Assembly (NCBI GenBank): GCA_017642965.1
Contig: JAEPOJ010000011.1
Location: 35,762-99,761 of the forward strand
Direction: 5' to 3'
Length of the DNA stretch: 64,000 bases
Source: Phycisphaerales bacterium
GTDB taxonomy: Bacteria > Planctomycetota > Phycisphaerae > Phycisphaerales > UBA1924
This document shows positions 30,019 to 39,354 of the stretch, one piece after another (the stretch's first letter is position 1; the number at the start of each line of letters is the position of its first letter). The notes under the pieces were generated by a model. The model was given only the letters and a program-made list of their open reading frames with translations, did no database searches and had not been told where the DNA came from. Both the position numbers and the translations under genes were made by a program.

Positions 30019-31758
30019 TTATGGCCCAGCCGAGAAGCCCTTGACGCCCGGCGTGCGGATCCGGAGGTCCATGAGCACCAGGTCGTCGTTATCGAGATCG
30101 AAGTCGCCGTCCATATCAAAGATCTCAAGACCGGGCGTGATCGGGTTGCCCGGCCCGGTCCGGCTGATGATGGCGGTGTAGAGCTCGAAATAATCGATCC
30201 GACCGTTGCCGTTCGGATCCCCGAGGCGGTTCTGCGGCCAGAGTGTCCAGGTCTCATTCGCCGGCGCGTTGGTCAGGTTGCGGATCGTGTTGCCGGGGTA
30301 GATCACGCTGAGCGTGTCCACGAACTCAGACTGCCCGAGGCCGAAGTGGAGGGTCATCTCTGACGAGGTCTTGTAGTTGGTGCCGGCCCGAACCTGGCGG
30401 ACCTGCGGGATTCCGTCGTGCACGATATCGACGCAGGCGCCGATGGCGTGCTGGTTGAGCTCGCCCTGATTCCCGACCACGTTGAAGCGGACCCAGTTGT
30501 TGCTCGCCGCATCTGCGGAGTTGTTGATGTACAGGTGGACGCGTCCGCCGTTGTTCCCGACGAGCATATCGATATCGCCGTCGCCGTCGATGTCGCCTTC
30601 CGCGACGCAGTAGACAGGGGCGGTTGTGCCCACGCCCGCGCTGGCGGCCTCGTCGACCATGGGCCAGTCCGCCATATCGGCGCCGCGGTAGAGGCGGTTC
30701 GCGCCATCGGCTCCGGGCAGCGGGCCCTGATGGTTGCAGACGTAGGTATCGAGGAACGTGTCGTTGTCGAAGTCCGCGAAGAACGTGCCCCAGCCGATCT
30801 CGTAGGAACCCACACCCGCGGCGGCGGTCGCGTCGCTGTACTCCCCGGCGATCGGGTCATACATGAAGAGCTTGTTGCCCTGCTGGATGTTGGTGAGGTA
30901 CATGTCGTAGTAGCCGTCGTAGTTCAGATCCCCCACCGCGATGCCCATGCAGTCGATGTATGCCGCGGAGTTGGTCTGCGTCGTCACCTCGGTGAATGAG
31001 CCGCCGTCGTTGCGGTAGAGGCGGTTCTTCCAGAACCCGCCCGAGCCCTTGTCGGTGCCTAGATAGAGGTCATCATCACCGTCGCGGTCGAAGTCGAAGA
31101 ACGCGCTGAGCAGCGTTGGGTCGCCCTCGGCGTCGACGTTCAGTGCCACGGCCTGGTTCGTGAATGTCCCGTCGCCGTTATTGATGTACATCGCGTTGCT
31201 GCCGGGATGGGCGTTGTGCCCCGTCCGCACAGAGACGTAGAGATCGAGGTGCCCATCCTGATTGATGTCGCCCCAGCTGGCGCCCATGTTCGGCGTGTTG
31301 GGATCGACGATGCCAGCGCTGACGGCGACATCTGTGAACGTGAAGTCGCCGTTGTTGCGATACAGTCGTGAGTTCGTGTACCACCCTGAGAGGAAGATAT
31401 CGATGTCACCGTCGTTATCGTAATCCGCGGCGGCCATGCCCGAGGACATGCTCATATAGATGAAGCCGGCGGTGAACGATCGGTTGGTGAAGTTCCCGGA
31501 GCCGTCGTTCTCATAGATGCCAAAGCTGCCGGTCGAGCCGCCGGAGACCACGATATCGAGGTCGCCGTCGTTGTCGAGGTCGCTCATGAGCATCCCCGCG
31601 CCGTACTGCTGGAAGTTGAACCCGATTGTGAAGTTGATGCCGCGGGCGACGGCTTCTTCTGAAAAACTCAGCGGTGCGGCACTCGCCACCCCACACACAG
31701 TCCCCAGCAGCACAACCGCCTTGGTCAGCACACACTTACGAACATCACGCGAACGCAT
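30019..31758 (-). CDS. Secreted FG-GAP/VCBS protein with UnbV domain and dockerin-like tail (copy 1)
   Basis: A 579-residue exported protein from ATG 31758, with GGAG eight bases before it. The signal peptide ends near residue 28 (GVASAAPL). At least seven FG-GAP/VCBS calcium-loop repeats follow (DLDNDGDLDI, DYDNDGDIDI, DINQDGHLDL, DFDRDGDDDL, DLNYDGYYDM, DFDNDTFLDT, DIDGDGDIDM), forming an integrin-alpha-like propeller. Next comes an ASPIC/UnbV domain (NNWVRF, RAGTNYKTSSEMTLHFGLG). The C-terminus has two further Ca loops (DPNGNGRIDYFE and DMDGDFDLDNDD) as a divergent dockerin. Probably surface-bound; the ligand is unknown. It is a close paralogue of the next gene. Confidence 0.9.
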   Translation of the reverse strand: MRSRDVRKCVLTKAVVLLGTVCGVASAAPLSFSEEAVARGINFTIGFNFQQYGAGMLMSDLDNDGDLDIVVSGGSTGSFGIYENDGSGNFTNRSFTAGFIYMSMSSGMAAADYDNDGDIDIFLSGWYTNSRLYRNNGDFTFTDVAVSAGIVDPNTPNMGASWGDINQDGHLDLYVSVRTGHNAHPGSNAMYINNGDGTFTNQAVALNVDAEGDPTLLSAFFDFDRDGDDDLYLGTDKGSGGFWKNRLYRNDGGSFTEVTTQTNSAAYIDCMGIAVGDLNYDGYYDMYLTNIQQGNKLFMYDPIAGEYSDATAAAGVGSYEIGWGTFFADFDNDTFLDTYVCNHQGPLPGADGANRLYRGADMADWPMVDEAASAGVGTTAPVYCVAEGDIDGDGDIDMLVGNNGGRVHLYINNSADAASNNWVRFNVVGNQGELNQHAIGACVDIVHDGIPQVRQVRAGTNYKTSSEMTLHFGLGQSEFVDTLSVIYPGNTIRNLTNAPANETWTLWPQNRLGDPNGNGRIDYFELYTAIISRTGPGNPITPGLEIFDMDGDFDLDNDDLVLMDLRIRTPGVKGFSAGP

Positions 31759-32024
31759 GATTGATCTCCTCTCCCTTGTGGGCACAGGGCACCACAGAAC
31801 CCGCACTCGAGATCCGTCGGAAACAATGCCGGCGGACGAACACGCGCGTGCAACCCGGTACGGGTTCCACGTGGGTGTTATTCCCCTCCATGATCCAAGA
31901 TACCGCAAGTCTCGTTCGCACAAAAGAGGGCAGAACCCAAGATACGCTGAAATTCAGCGGATCCGGGATTCTGGCATGAATTCAGCACGCCCAGACGAAT
32001 CTAGCGCTTCGCCCGGGTGCTGAG

Positions 32025-33782
32025 TTAGCGGACGCTTGGGTTCAGGATGCCCTCGCCCATCAGCTGGATGTCGTCGGAGTCGATGTCGAAATCGCCGTCC
32101 ATGTCAAAGATCTCGTTGCCCGGGGTCAGGGTCACGCCGGGGCCGGTGCGGGCCAGCATGGCGGCACGGATCTCATCGACGGAGATGGTGCCATCCATAT
32201 CCACATCACCCAGCCGATCGGGCGTGTACAGGGTCCACTCCTGATTCACTGGCACGTTTTTGATGATGCGCATCTGGTTGCCCGAGATGTACATGCGGAC
32301 CTCCGTGATCTTCTCGGCGTCCGCGAGCCCGTAGTGCAGGGTGAACTCATCCTGCGACTTGTAGTTCGTGCCGGATCGGACCTCCCGGGTCTGGATCTTC
32401 CCGTTGGCCTCGACCTCTACGCACGCGCCAACGCACTGCTGGTTGGCCTGCGTGCCCTCGACGCGGAGGCGCACCCAGTTGTTCTTCCCGGCATCGACCG
32501 AGTTGTTGATGAACAGGTTGACGCGCCGGTTCGTGTTGCCCACGAGCATATCAAGGTCGTTGTCGCCGTCGATATCGCCCACGGACACGCAGTAGACATC
32601 CCAGAACACATCGACGCCCGCCTCGGGTGCCTCATCGACGAGCGGCCAGTCCGCGACATCCTTGCCCCTGTACAGGCGGTTGGCGCCCTGAATGTTGCAT
32701 ACGTAGGTATCGAGGTGCGTGTCGTTGTCGAAATCCGCGAAGACCGTGCCCCAGCCGACTCGCAGGCTCTCCATCCCCGCCGCGGCGGTGTCATCGCGGA
32801 AGGTCAGATCCCTGTTGTTCATATACAGGATGTTTCCCTGCATGATGTTGGTCAGGTACATATCGAAGTGCTGATCGAAATCGAGATCGCCCACGGCGAT
32901 CCCCATGCAGAAGATCCAGGCCTCGACACCGGCCTCGTATGTCGCGTTATAGAAGGTACCGTCGCCGTTGTTGCGGTAGAGCTTGTTGTGGAGCATCAGC
33001 CCGTCTGTGGTGCCCTTGTCGGTGCCGATGTAGATGTCGTCGTCGCCGTCGCGGTCGTAATCGAAGAACGCGGGCAGGCACGACGGATCGCCCGGGGCGT
33101 GCACACCGAGCGTGGTCGCGACGTCGGTGAACGTGCCGTCGCCATTGTTGTGGTAGAAGTGGTTCTCGATCTCCACGTTGTCCGTGAATGTTCGGACAGC
33201 GCAGTAGAGATCAAGCCAGCCGTCCTGGTTGTAGTCGCCCCAGGCCGCGGCCATCGACGGAGCGCTGAGGTTCACGCCGGCTTCCGCGGCCACGTCCGTG
33301 AAGGTCATGTCCCCGTTGTTCCGGTAGAGCTTGCTGGGCTCGAACCAGCCCGGGACGTGGATGTCCAGATCACCATCGTTGTCGTAATCCGCCGCGGACA
33401 GGCCCGAGGCGTTGATCATGGGCGCAAGCCCCGACCCGAGCGACCGGTCGGTGAAGAACCCGCTGCCGTCGTTCTCGTAGAGCCCGAACGCCCCGCCGAG
33501 CCCGCCCGCGATGAGGATATCCAGATCCCCATCGTTATCGAGATCCGCAAGCATGTTGCCCGCGCCGACTTGGTGGTAGTTGAAGCCGACCCTGAACGGT
33601 ACCCCGCGGGCGATCGCCTCATTGGTAAAGTTCAGCGGCGCGGATTGAAGCGGCGCAGCCACCCACGCCAACACCAAACCACACAGTGCGCCCCAGCCGA
33701 GCACATGGCGCCGCTGAACCGCCAGTGCATGCGAAAACGAGTTTACGGACCGGTATACCCCATCGATCTCTCGATTCATCAT
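32025..33782 (-). CDS. Secreted FG-GAP/VCBS protein with UnbV domain and dockerin-like tail (copy 2)
   Basis: A 585-residue paralogue of the neighbouring gene with the same order of parts: signal sequence with a long N-terminal region (helix about residues 27-47, ending APLQSA), seven FG-GAP loops (DLDNDGDLDI, DYDNDGDLDI, DYNQDGWLDL, DYDRDGDDDI, DLDFDQHFDM, DFDNDTHLDT, DIDGDNDLDM), an UnbV domain (NNWVRLRVEG, RSGTNYKSQDEFTLHYGLA) and a two-loop dockerin-like tail (DVDMDGTISVDE, DMDGDFDIDSDD). ATGs at 33782 and 33779 are adjacent and either could start. The two genes are in tandem with a 266-base gap, consistent with duplication followed by divergence. Confidence 0.9.
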   Translation of the reverse strand: MMNREIDGVYRSVNSFSHALAVQRRHVLGWGALCGLVLAWVAAPLQSAPLNFTNEAIARGVPFRVGFNYHQVGAGNMLADLDNDGDLDILIAGGLGGAFGLYENDGSGFFTDRSLGSGLAPMINASGLSAADYDNDGDLDIHVPGWFEPSKLYRNNGDMTFTDVAAEAGVNLSAPSMAAAWGDYNQDGWLDLYCAVRTFTDNVEIENHFYHNNGDGTFTDVATTLGVHAPGDPSCLPAFFDYDRDGDDDIYIGTDKGTTDGLMLHNKLYRNNGDGTFYNATYEAGVEAWIFCMGIAVGDLDFDQHFDMYLTNIMQGNILYMNNRDLTFRDDTAAAGMESLRVGWGTVFADFDNDTHLDTYVCNIQGANRLYRGKDVADWPLVDEAPEAGVDVFWDVYCVSVGDIDGDNDLDMLVGNTNRRVNLFINNSVDAGKNNWVRLRVEGTQANQQCVGACVEVEANGKIQTREVRSGTNYKSQDEFTLHYGLADAEKITEVRMYISGNQMRIIKNVPVNQEWTLYTPDRLGDVDMDGTISVDEIRAAMLARTGPGVTLTPGNEIFDMDGDFDIDSDDIQLMGEGILNPSVR

Positions 33783-34140
33783 CTTCTCACCCCTGATTGC
33801 GTCGCCCCCACTCCGCTGTGTGTGTACCCCAAGAACAGGCGGGATCGAAGAATCTCCCCCGCCCTTCACCCAAGATAACAAAGTGCCGCCACGTTCGGAA
33901 CGGAAATTTCCCCTGATGATCACAAACTTCATGCGGGTATGACGCTGTTCTCCCGCTGGGGTGATTTCAGCGCCGGTCGCACCGACGGCGGCTCAAATTC
34001 GGGGTTTTCTGTCCGAAATTCCATAAAAGCGGGTAGAGTTTACGATGGAAGCGTGAAATCCCATCAACGGGTTTCCCAAAGAACTCACCCGGCGGGACCG
34101 CTGCGATACTGTCTGCGCGAAGCCGGATCTGGAGCTCGAA
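33783..34140. promoter_or_regulatory. Divergent upstream region of FG-GAP copy 2 and the small membrane array
   Basis: 358 bases between divergent start codons, so it should hold two promoters. No confident promoter boxes or binding sites were recognised. Confidence 0.35.
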
Positions 34141-34383
34141 ATGGAAGACATCCTCCGCGAAATCATACAGAAGGAGGAACTCTTCTTCGTCCTCGTGATC
34201 GCAGGATCGATCACGATCGTGTCCGTCTTCAAGGCGTTGACCGGCATGGTGTCCCGACTGGCCCACGAACGCACGCGACGCGAGGTCGCGGCGTACATCG
34301 CGGAAGGATCCATGTCGCCCGAGCAGGGTGAGCGTTTGCTCGCCGCGGGGAAGCGGAACAACGGCATCAACATGTGCGGCTAA
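34141..34383 (+). CDS. Small membrane protein with SHOCT-like hairpin (array member 1)
   Basis: An 80-residue protein, GGAG eight bases before ATG. Layout: amphipathic N-terminus MEDILREI, one membrane helix (about 14-36), a basic linker, then RREVAAYIAEGSMSPEQGERLLAAG (48-72), split here only by description: Arg-Arg-Glu, an AAYIAEGSM core, and GERLL. This helix-turn-helix resembles SHOCT-like modules found in YvlB/DUF2089-type proteins, with EG-x-M/I-S/T-x-E at the turn. It ends Met-Cys-Gly. First of four tandem paralogues on one strand. The function is unknown; membrane-anchored oligomerisation or partner recruitment is a guess. Confidence 0.75.
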   Translation: MEDILREIIQKEELFFVLVIAGSITIVSVFKALTGMVSRLAHERTRREVAAYIAEGSMSPEQGERLLAAGKRNNGINMCG

Positions 34384-34407
34384 GGCCAGCGAACTACAGG
34401 GGGAAAC

Positions 34408-34686
34408 ATGGTGGAAACCATCCTTCAGAACATTACCGACGACCGTGGCATGTTCACCATCTTCATCATCTTTGGGATGGGGGGTCTCATCGCCATCATC
34501 GGGATCGTCTTCGGATCGATCAAGAGCACCGCGGAGACCAAGGAACGCGAGAAATCACGACGCGAGATCGCGGCGTACATCGCCGAGGGCTCCATGAGCG
34601 CCGAGGACGGCGAGCGCCTGCTCAGGGCGGGCAACCCCAAAACCGCGAGCGAGCTCGCGCTCGAACAGCAGGCACGCCACGCGTAA
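34408..34686 (+). CDS. Small membrane protein with SHOCT-like hairpin (array member 2)
   Basis: A 92-residue paralogue of member 1, 24 bases downstream, with an AGGGGG ribosome site. N-terminus MVETILQNIT, membrane helix about residues 15-38 (FTIFIIFGMGGLIAIIGIVF), charged linker ETKEREKS, then the shared RREIAAYIAEGSMSAEDGER block. The tail adds about 17 residues (NPKTASELALEQQ) and lacks the Cys-Gly end seen in members 1 and 4. The hairpin block is far better conserved among the four than the membrane helix, suggesting that it is the functional part. Confidence 0.78.
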   Translation: MVETILQNITDDRGMFTIFIIFGMGGLIAIIGIVFGSIKSTAETKEREKSRREIAAYIAEGSMSAEDGERLLRAGNPKTASELALEQQARHA

Positions 34687-34722
34687 GCCCAGCACCAGCA
34701 CACCAAGCAGGAATCATCAACG

Positions 34723-35010
34723 ATGGAAGAGATCATCCACAACATCACGGGCAACCCCGACAGCTTCACCATGTTCCTGATCTTCGGGGTCGGGGGGACG
34801 ATCGGGTGCATCATCGCCGTAACGGCCATTGTGCTCGGGACGCGACAGAACGTGCGCATCGCCCGTGAGCGTGAGCAGTCCCGCCGCGAGATCGCCGCGT
34901 ACATCGCGGAGGGCTCGATGACCCCGCAGGACGGCGTACACCTGATGAACGCGGGCGAGAAGAAGTCCACGAACGAAATGATCTTTGAATCAACCCCGGC
35001 GCACGCCTGA
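34723..35010 (+). CDS. Small membrane protein with SHOCT-like hairpin (array member 3)
   Basis: A 95-residue paralogue, 36 bases after member 2. N-terminus MEEIIHNITGNPDSF, membrane helix about 16-40 (MFLIFGVGGTIGCIIAVTAI), basic linker RIAREREQS, then RREIAAYIAEGSMTPQDG. The second helix diverges (VHLMNAG instead of GERLLxAG), the weakest copy at that position. The tail NEMIFESTPAHA resembles the tail of member 2. Probably co-transcribed with the other members. Confidence 0.78.
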   Translation: MEEIIHNITGNPDSFTMFLIFGVGGTIGCIIAVTAIVLGTRQNVRIAREREQSRREIAAYIAEGSMTPQDGVHLMNAGEKKSTNEMIFESTPAHA

Positions 35011-35033
35011 ACCCCATGTGTGAGATACACGCC

Positions 35034-35279
35034 ATGGAAGACATCCTTCACAACATCACCCGCGACGAGGACATGTTCATCCCGACGGTGATCTTCATCT
35101 CCGGCACGGTCATCGCCGTCGTCGCGATCGTGTTCGGCGCGGTCAAGCGGATGGTCGTGAGCTCAAACGTCGAGAAGTCCCGGCGTGAGATCGCGGCGTA
35201 CATTGCCGAGGGATCCATGACGCCCGAGGACGGCGAGCGACTGCTCAAGGCGGGCAAGGGCGAGCGCCGGTGCGGTTAG
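35034..35279 (+). CDS. Small membrane protein with SHOCT-like hairpin (array member 4)
   Basis: An 81-residue paralogue. ATG 35034 is chosen because it aligns with members 1-3 (MEDILHNIT); an in-frame ATG at 35016 adds six residues. Membrane helix about 15-38 (TVIFISGTVIAVVAIVFGAV), linker, then SRREIAAYIAEGSMTPEDG and GERLLKAG. It ends Arg-Cys-Gly, like member 1. Its TAG stop overlaps the stop of the convergent glycogen debranching gene, so there is no room for a terminator between them and the two transcripts must overlap at their ends. Confidence 0.75.
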   Translation: MEDILHNITRDEDMFIPTVIFISGTVIAVVAIVFGAVKRMVVSSNVEKSRREIAAYIAEGSMTPEDGERLLKAGKGERRCG

Positions 35280-37426
35280 GCCCGCCCGCGTGAGGCAATA
35301 ACCAGCCCACGCAACACCTCAGCGATCGACCACGCCTGCGCAGGACAGCCCTGCGGGGCGTGATCTTTCATCTCGTCCGGTTCCGCGTCGTAGATCTCGT
35401 GGATCGATCCCACGCCGTCCGTATCCATCGCCGATGCGAGCGAAACGAGATGGTCGATCACGCCCTTGCGCGCGGTATCGTCGAAGGCCCCCACACGCAG
35501 CTTGGTGTCCGCGTAGGCCCCGATCAACCAGGGCCAGACCGTGCCGTTGTGATACGCGCGGTCCCGGTCGGTCATGGAGCCGCAGTAGTGGGCCTGATAC
35601 TCCGGGTGGTCCGCACTGAGGGTGCGCAGCCCGACCGGCGTGAGCAGGTGGCGCTCGATCGAGTTGAGCACGTCCCGGGCGATGTGATCGGGCAGACGAA
35701 CGCCCGGGAGCGCTGTCGCGAAGGCCTGATTGGGTCGGCACTCGTCGCTGCGGCGCCAGCTGAAGCTGCGGACCGCGTTGTGCGGGATCAGGCAATCGAC
35801 CAGCCCCCCGTGCGGGCCCGCGGTCATGGTGCGGACGATGGACTGCTCGGCCATGGTCGCGCGAGCATCGAGCTCCGCGGCGCGGACCGGGTCGATTGAT
35901 CCCATCTTGGCGCGTGCCCGCAGAGCGTTGATCCACAGCGCGTTGATCTCGATGGGCTTGCCGTGGCGTGGTGTGAAGGCGACGCCGTCGCGGAGCGCGT
36001 CCATCCAAGTGAGCTGGGTGCGGGGATCGCCGCATCTGATGAGCCCGTCGTGCGGGTCCATAGCGATCTTGTTGATCGTGCCGCGGGCGTAAGCGTCGAG
36101 GATGTCGTCGCACGCGTCGATGAGCCCCCGGTCGAGCGGCTTGCCCGAGGCGATCGACCACGAGAGGCAGGCGTGTACAAACCAGAGCGGCGCATCGACG
36201 GTGTTGAAGTGGGCCGGGCCCGCGTCGTCGTCAAAGCGGTTGGGGATCAGCCCGTGCGCCCGTGCCCGGGCGAAGGTGGTCAGGCAGGCGTGGGCCTCGT
36301 CGAACCGCCCGGTCGTGAGCAGCAGCCCCGGGATGCAGATCATCGTGTCGCGTCCCCAGTCGCTGAACCACGGGTAGCCCGCGATGATCGAGGTGGAAGT
36401 GGATTCCGGGAAGACCCGATCGACGACGAAGTCGTCGCCCGCCGATGCGAGTCGTGCGATGGTCTCGCGCAGCGTGGGGTCGCGCGGATCGCCCGCCTGC
36501 CGCAGCGCATGGTCGATTGAGGAGTGCACTCGGGTGCTCCGGCGCGTGGTGCACGCGTCCAGCTCGAGCGGCTGCTCATCGAGGGCAAACTCGAGGGCGG
36601 CGTGCGTGGTCGAGCGCGGGTCGATTTCGACGACAAACCGGACCGGGCAGAGCAGGTCCTCGGTGTCACTCTGCCCGCGCCGGGTCTCGTGCTCGTATCG
36701 CATGCCCCGCCAGATGCTCTGATCATGATGCGCCTTAAGCTGCACCCCACGGATGTGCAGCGACGCGCCGAGCCCGTCGCGGTGGACCACCACGCCCTCG
36801 ATCGCGGGCTGTGCGAGCGGATCGAGGCGGAACTGATCGAGCGACAGGGTCCCCGGGTGGTTGAGCTCGTGGAAATCGCGCATCGCGACCAGCGGCGAGA
36901 GCGTCAGCGTCATCGGGCCTTCGAGCTCGGCGCTGAGGATCCCCGATTCGATCTCATACTCCACCCGGCACGCGCGAGCGCGATCGAGCAGCGTGAGGGT
37001 CTTGCGGACTCGGACGGTCCCGATCTGCGATGGGATCGTGTGGTCCCAGGTGCACGTGCCCGCGCCTTTGGTGAAGCCGGCGAGGGTCGGTGGCGGGGCT
37101 GGGCGGGCGGCATCGCCGGCGAACTGGAAACGGGTCAGGCGTGTGTCGTGGTGACAGCCGCACGAATCGCCCAGCGGGATGTGCAGGTGCTCGTCGATGG
37201 CGCTGAGCATGAGCGCTCGCCGAACGGGCGGTGCGAGCGAGGCGATGAGCAGCCCGTGGTAGCGTCGCATCGGGGTCGCGTCGGCGCAGCCCATCGCGAA
37301 CCCGCCCCGGGCATCCGCGAGGAGCCACTCGAGTGCGCCGTGGTCCGGATCGGGTGAGCCGGGCGTAAACGCGATGGGGTGCTCGGGGAGGTCGACGGCC
37401 ATGTTTTCGGGCAGGTCCAAGGGCAT
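35276..37426 (-). CDS. Glycogen debranching enzyme (amylo-alpha-1,6-glucosidase type)
   Basis: A 716-residue enzyme. The N-terminal half (about 20-290) is the beta-sandwich GDE_N-like domain with [17 protein letters not shown] and [11 protein letters not shown]. The C-terminal (alpha/alpha)6 barrel carries [27 protein letters not shown] and [14 protein letters not shown], all typical of archaeal/bacterial-type GDE (GH133-like). It should hydrolyse alpha-1,6 branch points of glycogen or related glucans in the cytoplasm. It diverges from guaB with about 80 bases between and converges on the small membrane array. No other glycogen gene is in the window. Confidence 0.9.
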   Translation of the reverse strand: MPLDLPENMAVDLPEHPIAFTPGSPDPDHGALEWLLADARGGFAMGCADATPMRRYHGLLIASLAPPVRRALMLSAIDEHLHIPLGDSCGCHHDTRLTRFQFAGDAARPAPPPTLAGFTKGAGTCTWDHTIPSQIGTVRVRKTLTLLDRARACRVEYEIESGILSAELEGPMTLTLSPLVAMRDFHELNHPGTLSLDQFRLDPLAQPAIEGVVVHRDGLGASLHIRGVQLKAHHDQSIWRGMRYEHETRRGQSDTEDLLCPVRFVVEIDPRSTTHAALEFALDEQPLELDACTTRRSTRVHSSIDHALRQAGDPRDPTLRETIARLASAGDDFVVDRVFPESTSTSIIAGYPWFSDWGRDTMICIPGLLLTTGRFDEAHACLTTFARARAHGLIPNRFDDDAGPAHFNTVDAPLWFVHACLSWSIASGKPLDRGLIDACDDILDAYARGTINKIAMDPHDGLIRCGDPRTQLTWMDALRDGVAFTPRHGKPIEINALWINALRARAKMGSIDPVRAAELDARATMAEQSIVRTMTAGPHGGLVDCLIPHNAVRSFSWRRSDECRPNQAFATALPGVRLPDHIARDVLNSIERHLLTPVGLRTLSADHPEYQAHYCGSMTDRDRAYHNGTVWPWLIGAYADTKLRVGAFDDTARKGVIDHLVSLASAMDTDGVGSIHEIYDAEPDEMKDHAPQGCPAQAWSIAEVLRGLVIASRGRA

Positions 37427-37506
37427 CTGCAGGCAGGATAGCCAGAATCGCGCACAGATGCGGACGATTCGGTAGACACGGCGGTATCAGGGTGGGATAC
37501 TCTCTC

Positions 37507-39090
37507 ATGGAGACCATCGCAAAAACTGAATCGTCCCGGAATGCCACCGCCACGAGCACCACGCAGCCCTCGGCGGGCGATGTCGCATCATCGAAGATCG
37601 TCAAGGAAGGCATCACGTTCGACGACGTGCTGCTGATCCCGCAGTCTTCCAGCGTGATGCCAGCCAATGCCAACACGGCGACTCGCCTGACGAAGGACAT
37701 CACACTGAATATCCCCATGGTGTCGGCGCCGATGGACACGGTCACCGAGTCTGAGCTCGCGATCGCACTCGCGCAGGAGGGCGGCATCGGGATCATCCAC
37801 AAAAACCTCGATGTCGAGACCCAGGCTCGCGAGGTCGCGAAGGTCAAACGCAGCGCCAACGGCGTCATCACCGACCCGATCACGCTCGGTCCGGACGACC
37901 CGATCTCACGCGCGATGGAGCTGATGCTCGAGCACAACGTGTCGGGCTTCCCCATCACCGAGGACGGCTCGGTCGATCTTCGCTCCAAGGGGCGCGTGCT
38001 GGGCATCCTGACCCGGCGCGACCTGAAGTTTGCCCAGAACCAGAACACGCCCATCCGCGACGTGATGACGAGCGAGAACCTCGTCACGGCGCAGGCGGGC
38101 ACGACGCTCGGGCAGGCCGAGGGCATCCTCAACGAGCTCAAGGTCGAGAAGCTGCTGCTGCTCGATGATCAGGGCTGCCTGGCCGGGCTGATCACGATGC
38201 GCGACATCGAACGCCAGAGCCAGTTCCCAAACGCCTGCATGGACGCGCGGGGCCGCCTCCGGGTGGGCGCTGCGGTTGGGCCCAACCAGTTCGACCGCGT
38301 CGAGGCGCTCATCGAGGCCGAGGTCGATGTCCTTGTGGTCGATACCGCCCACGGGCACTCGGCGCCGGTGATCGACACCGTGCGTGAGATCAAGCGCCGC
38401 TTCGACATCGGGGTGATCGCGGGCAACATCGCCACCGCGGAGGCGGCGATTGCGCTGGCCGAGGCCGGGGCGGACGCTGTGAAGGTCGGCATCGGGCCCG
38501 GCTCGATCTGCACCACGCGCGTGGTCACGGGCGTGGGCATGCCGCAGGTCACCGCGGTGATGAACGCGGTCGAGGGGCTGCGCTCGATCAACTCCGACGT
38601 CACGGTGATCGCCGACGGCGGGATCCGTCTTTCTGGCGATATCGCCAAGGCCATCGGAGCGGGCGCACACTGCGTCATGATGGGCTCGCTGTTCGCGGGG
38701 CTCGATGAGTCGCCGGGCGAGCTGGTGATCTCGGGCGGTCGGCGGTACAAGTCGTACCGCGGCATGGGCTCCGAGGGGGCCATGAACGCGGGCAGCGCCG
38801 ATCGCTACCGCCAGGCCGAGAAGCTGCTCTCGGGCGCCAAGGAGCAGCAGAAGTTCGTCCCCGAGGGGGTCGAGGGGCTTGTCGCCTACCGCGGCAAGCT
38901 GGCCGAGTTCGCGTACCAGCTCGTGGGCGGGCTGCGCTCCGCGATGGGCTACTGCGGCTGCGCGACCATCGATGAGATGCGCAGCAACGCCCGCTTCGTG
39001 AAAGTTTCGGGTGCGACGGTCATCGAGAACCATCCGCACGACATCAAGATCACCAAGGAATCGCCCAACTACACACACGCCCAGCTGTAA
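37507..39090 (+). CDS. guaB: IMP dehydrogenase
   Basis: Converts IMP to XMP with NAD+, the committed step to GMP. The 527-residue protein starts at ATG 37507; a GTG at 37492 in frame is the alternative. About 30 low-complexity Ser/Thr/Ala residues precede the usual start ([17 protein letters not shown]), a mild N-terminal extension. Two CBS domains sit near 130-250 between barrel strands. The catalytic cysteine is in [25 protein letters not shown] and [14 protein letters not shown] (flap) follow. The C-terminus lacks the common -YGK/-H ending but is otherwise complete. A palindromic repeat lies just after the stop. Confidence 0.96.
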   Translation: METIAKTESSRNATATSTTQPSAGDVASSKIVKEGITFDDVLLIPQSSSVMPANANTATRLTKDITLNIPMVSAPMDTVTESELAIALAQEGGIGIIHKNLDVETQAREVAKVKRSANGVITDPITLGPDDPISRAMELMLEHNVSGFPITEDGSVDLRSKGRVLGILTRRDLKFAQNQNTPIRDVMTSENLVTAQAGTTLGQAEGILNELKVEKLLLLDDQGCLAGLITMRDIERQSQFPNACMDARGRLRVGAAVGPNQFDRVEALIEAEVDVLVVDTAHGHSAPVIDTVREIKRRFDIGVIAGNIATAEAAIALAEAGADAVKVGIGPGSICTTRVVTGVGMPQVTAVMNAVEGLRSINSDVTVIADGGIRLSGDIAKAIGAGAHCVMMGSLFAGLDESPGELVISGGRRYKSYRGMGSEGAMNAGSADRYRQAEKLLSGAKEQQKFVPEGVEGLVAYRGKLAEFAYQLVGGLRSAMGYCGCATIDEMRSNARFVKVSGATVIENHPHDIKITKESPNYTHAQL

Positions 39091-39102
39091 GCACCGTTGC
39101 TG

Positions 39103-39222
39103 GGGATGCCCGTACGCGCGGCGCAGCCGCGCAGTGCGGAACTTGATTCCAATTAACTCAGAACTGAGTCGGCACGCACAGGTCAGCCGCACTGCGCCCC
39201 TGTAGGGCGAGTACGGGCACCC
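39103..39222. repeat. Palindromic REP/BIME-like element D
   Basis: Outer arms GGGATGCCCGTAC (39103-39115) and GTACGGGCACCC (39211-39222) are complementary apart from one extra base. Inner arms GCGCAGTGCGG (39130-39140) and CCGCACTGCGC (39187-39197) are perfect complements. The centre holds a small ACTCAGAACTGAGT hairpin. Same overall design as elements B and C but with different arm sequences. It lies between guaB and the Bax-inhibitor gene. Confidence 0.7.
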
Positions 39223-39354
39223 GCAATATCCGCACTCACGGGTCCGCAATGTGCCAATTCGGCAGGCGTGAAACGTGTTGAGCCGATGAACCAATGACCG
39301 TGTTCGGCAGTAGAATATGGGCTGAAAACGCGTTTCCCTGGGAGGCAAATCGCA

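Noticed and set aside
29639..30181. 180-codon plus-strand frame
   Set aside because: It runs through the intrinsic terminator at 29918-29956 and into the 3' end of the FG-GAP gene, so it is not a real gene.
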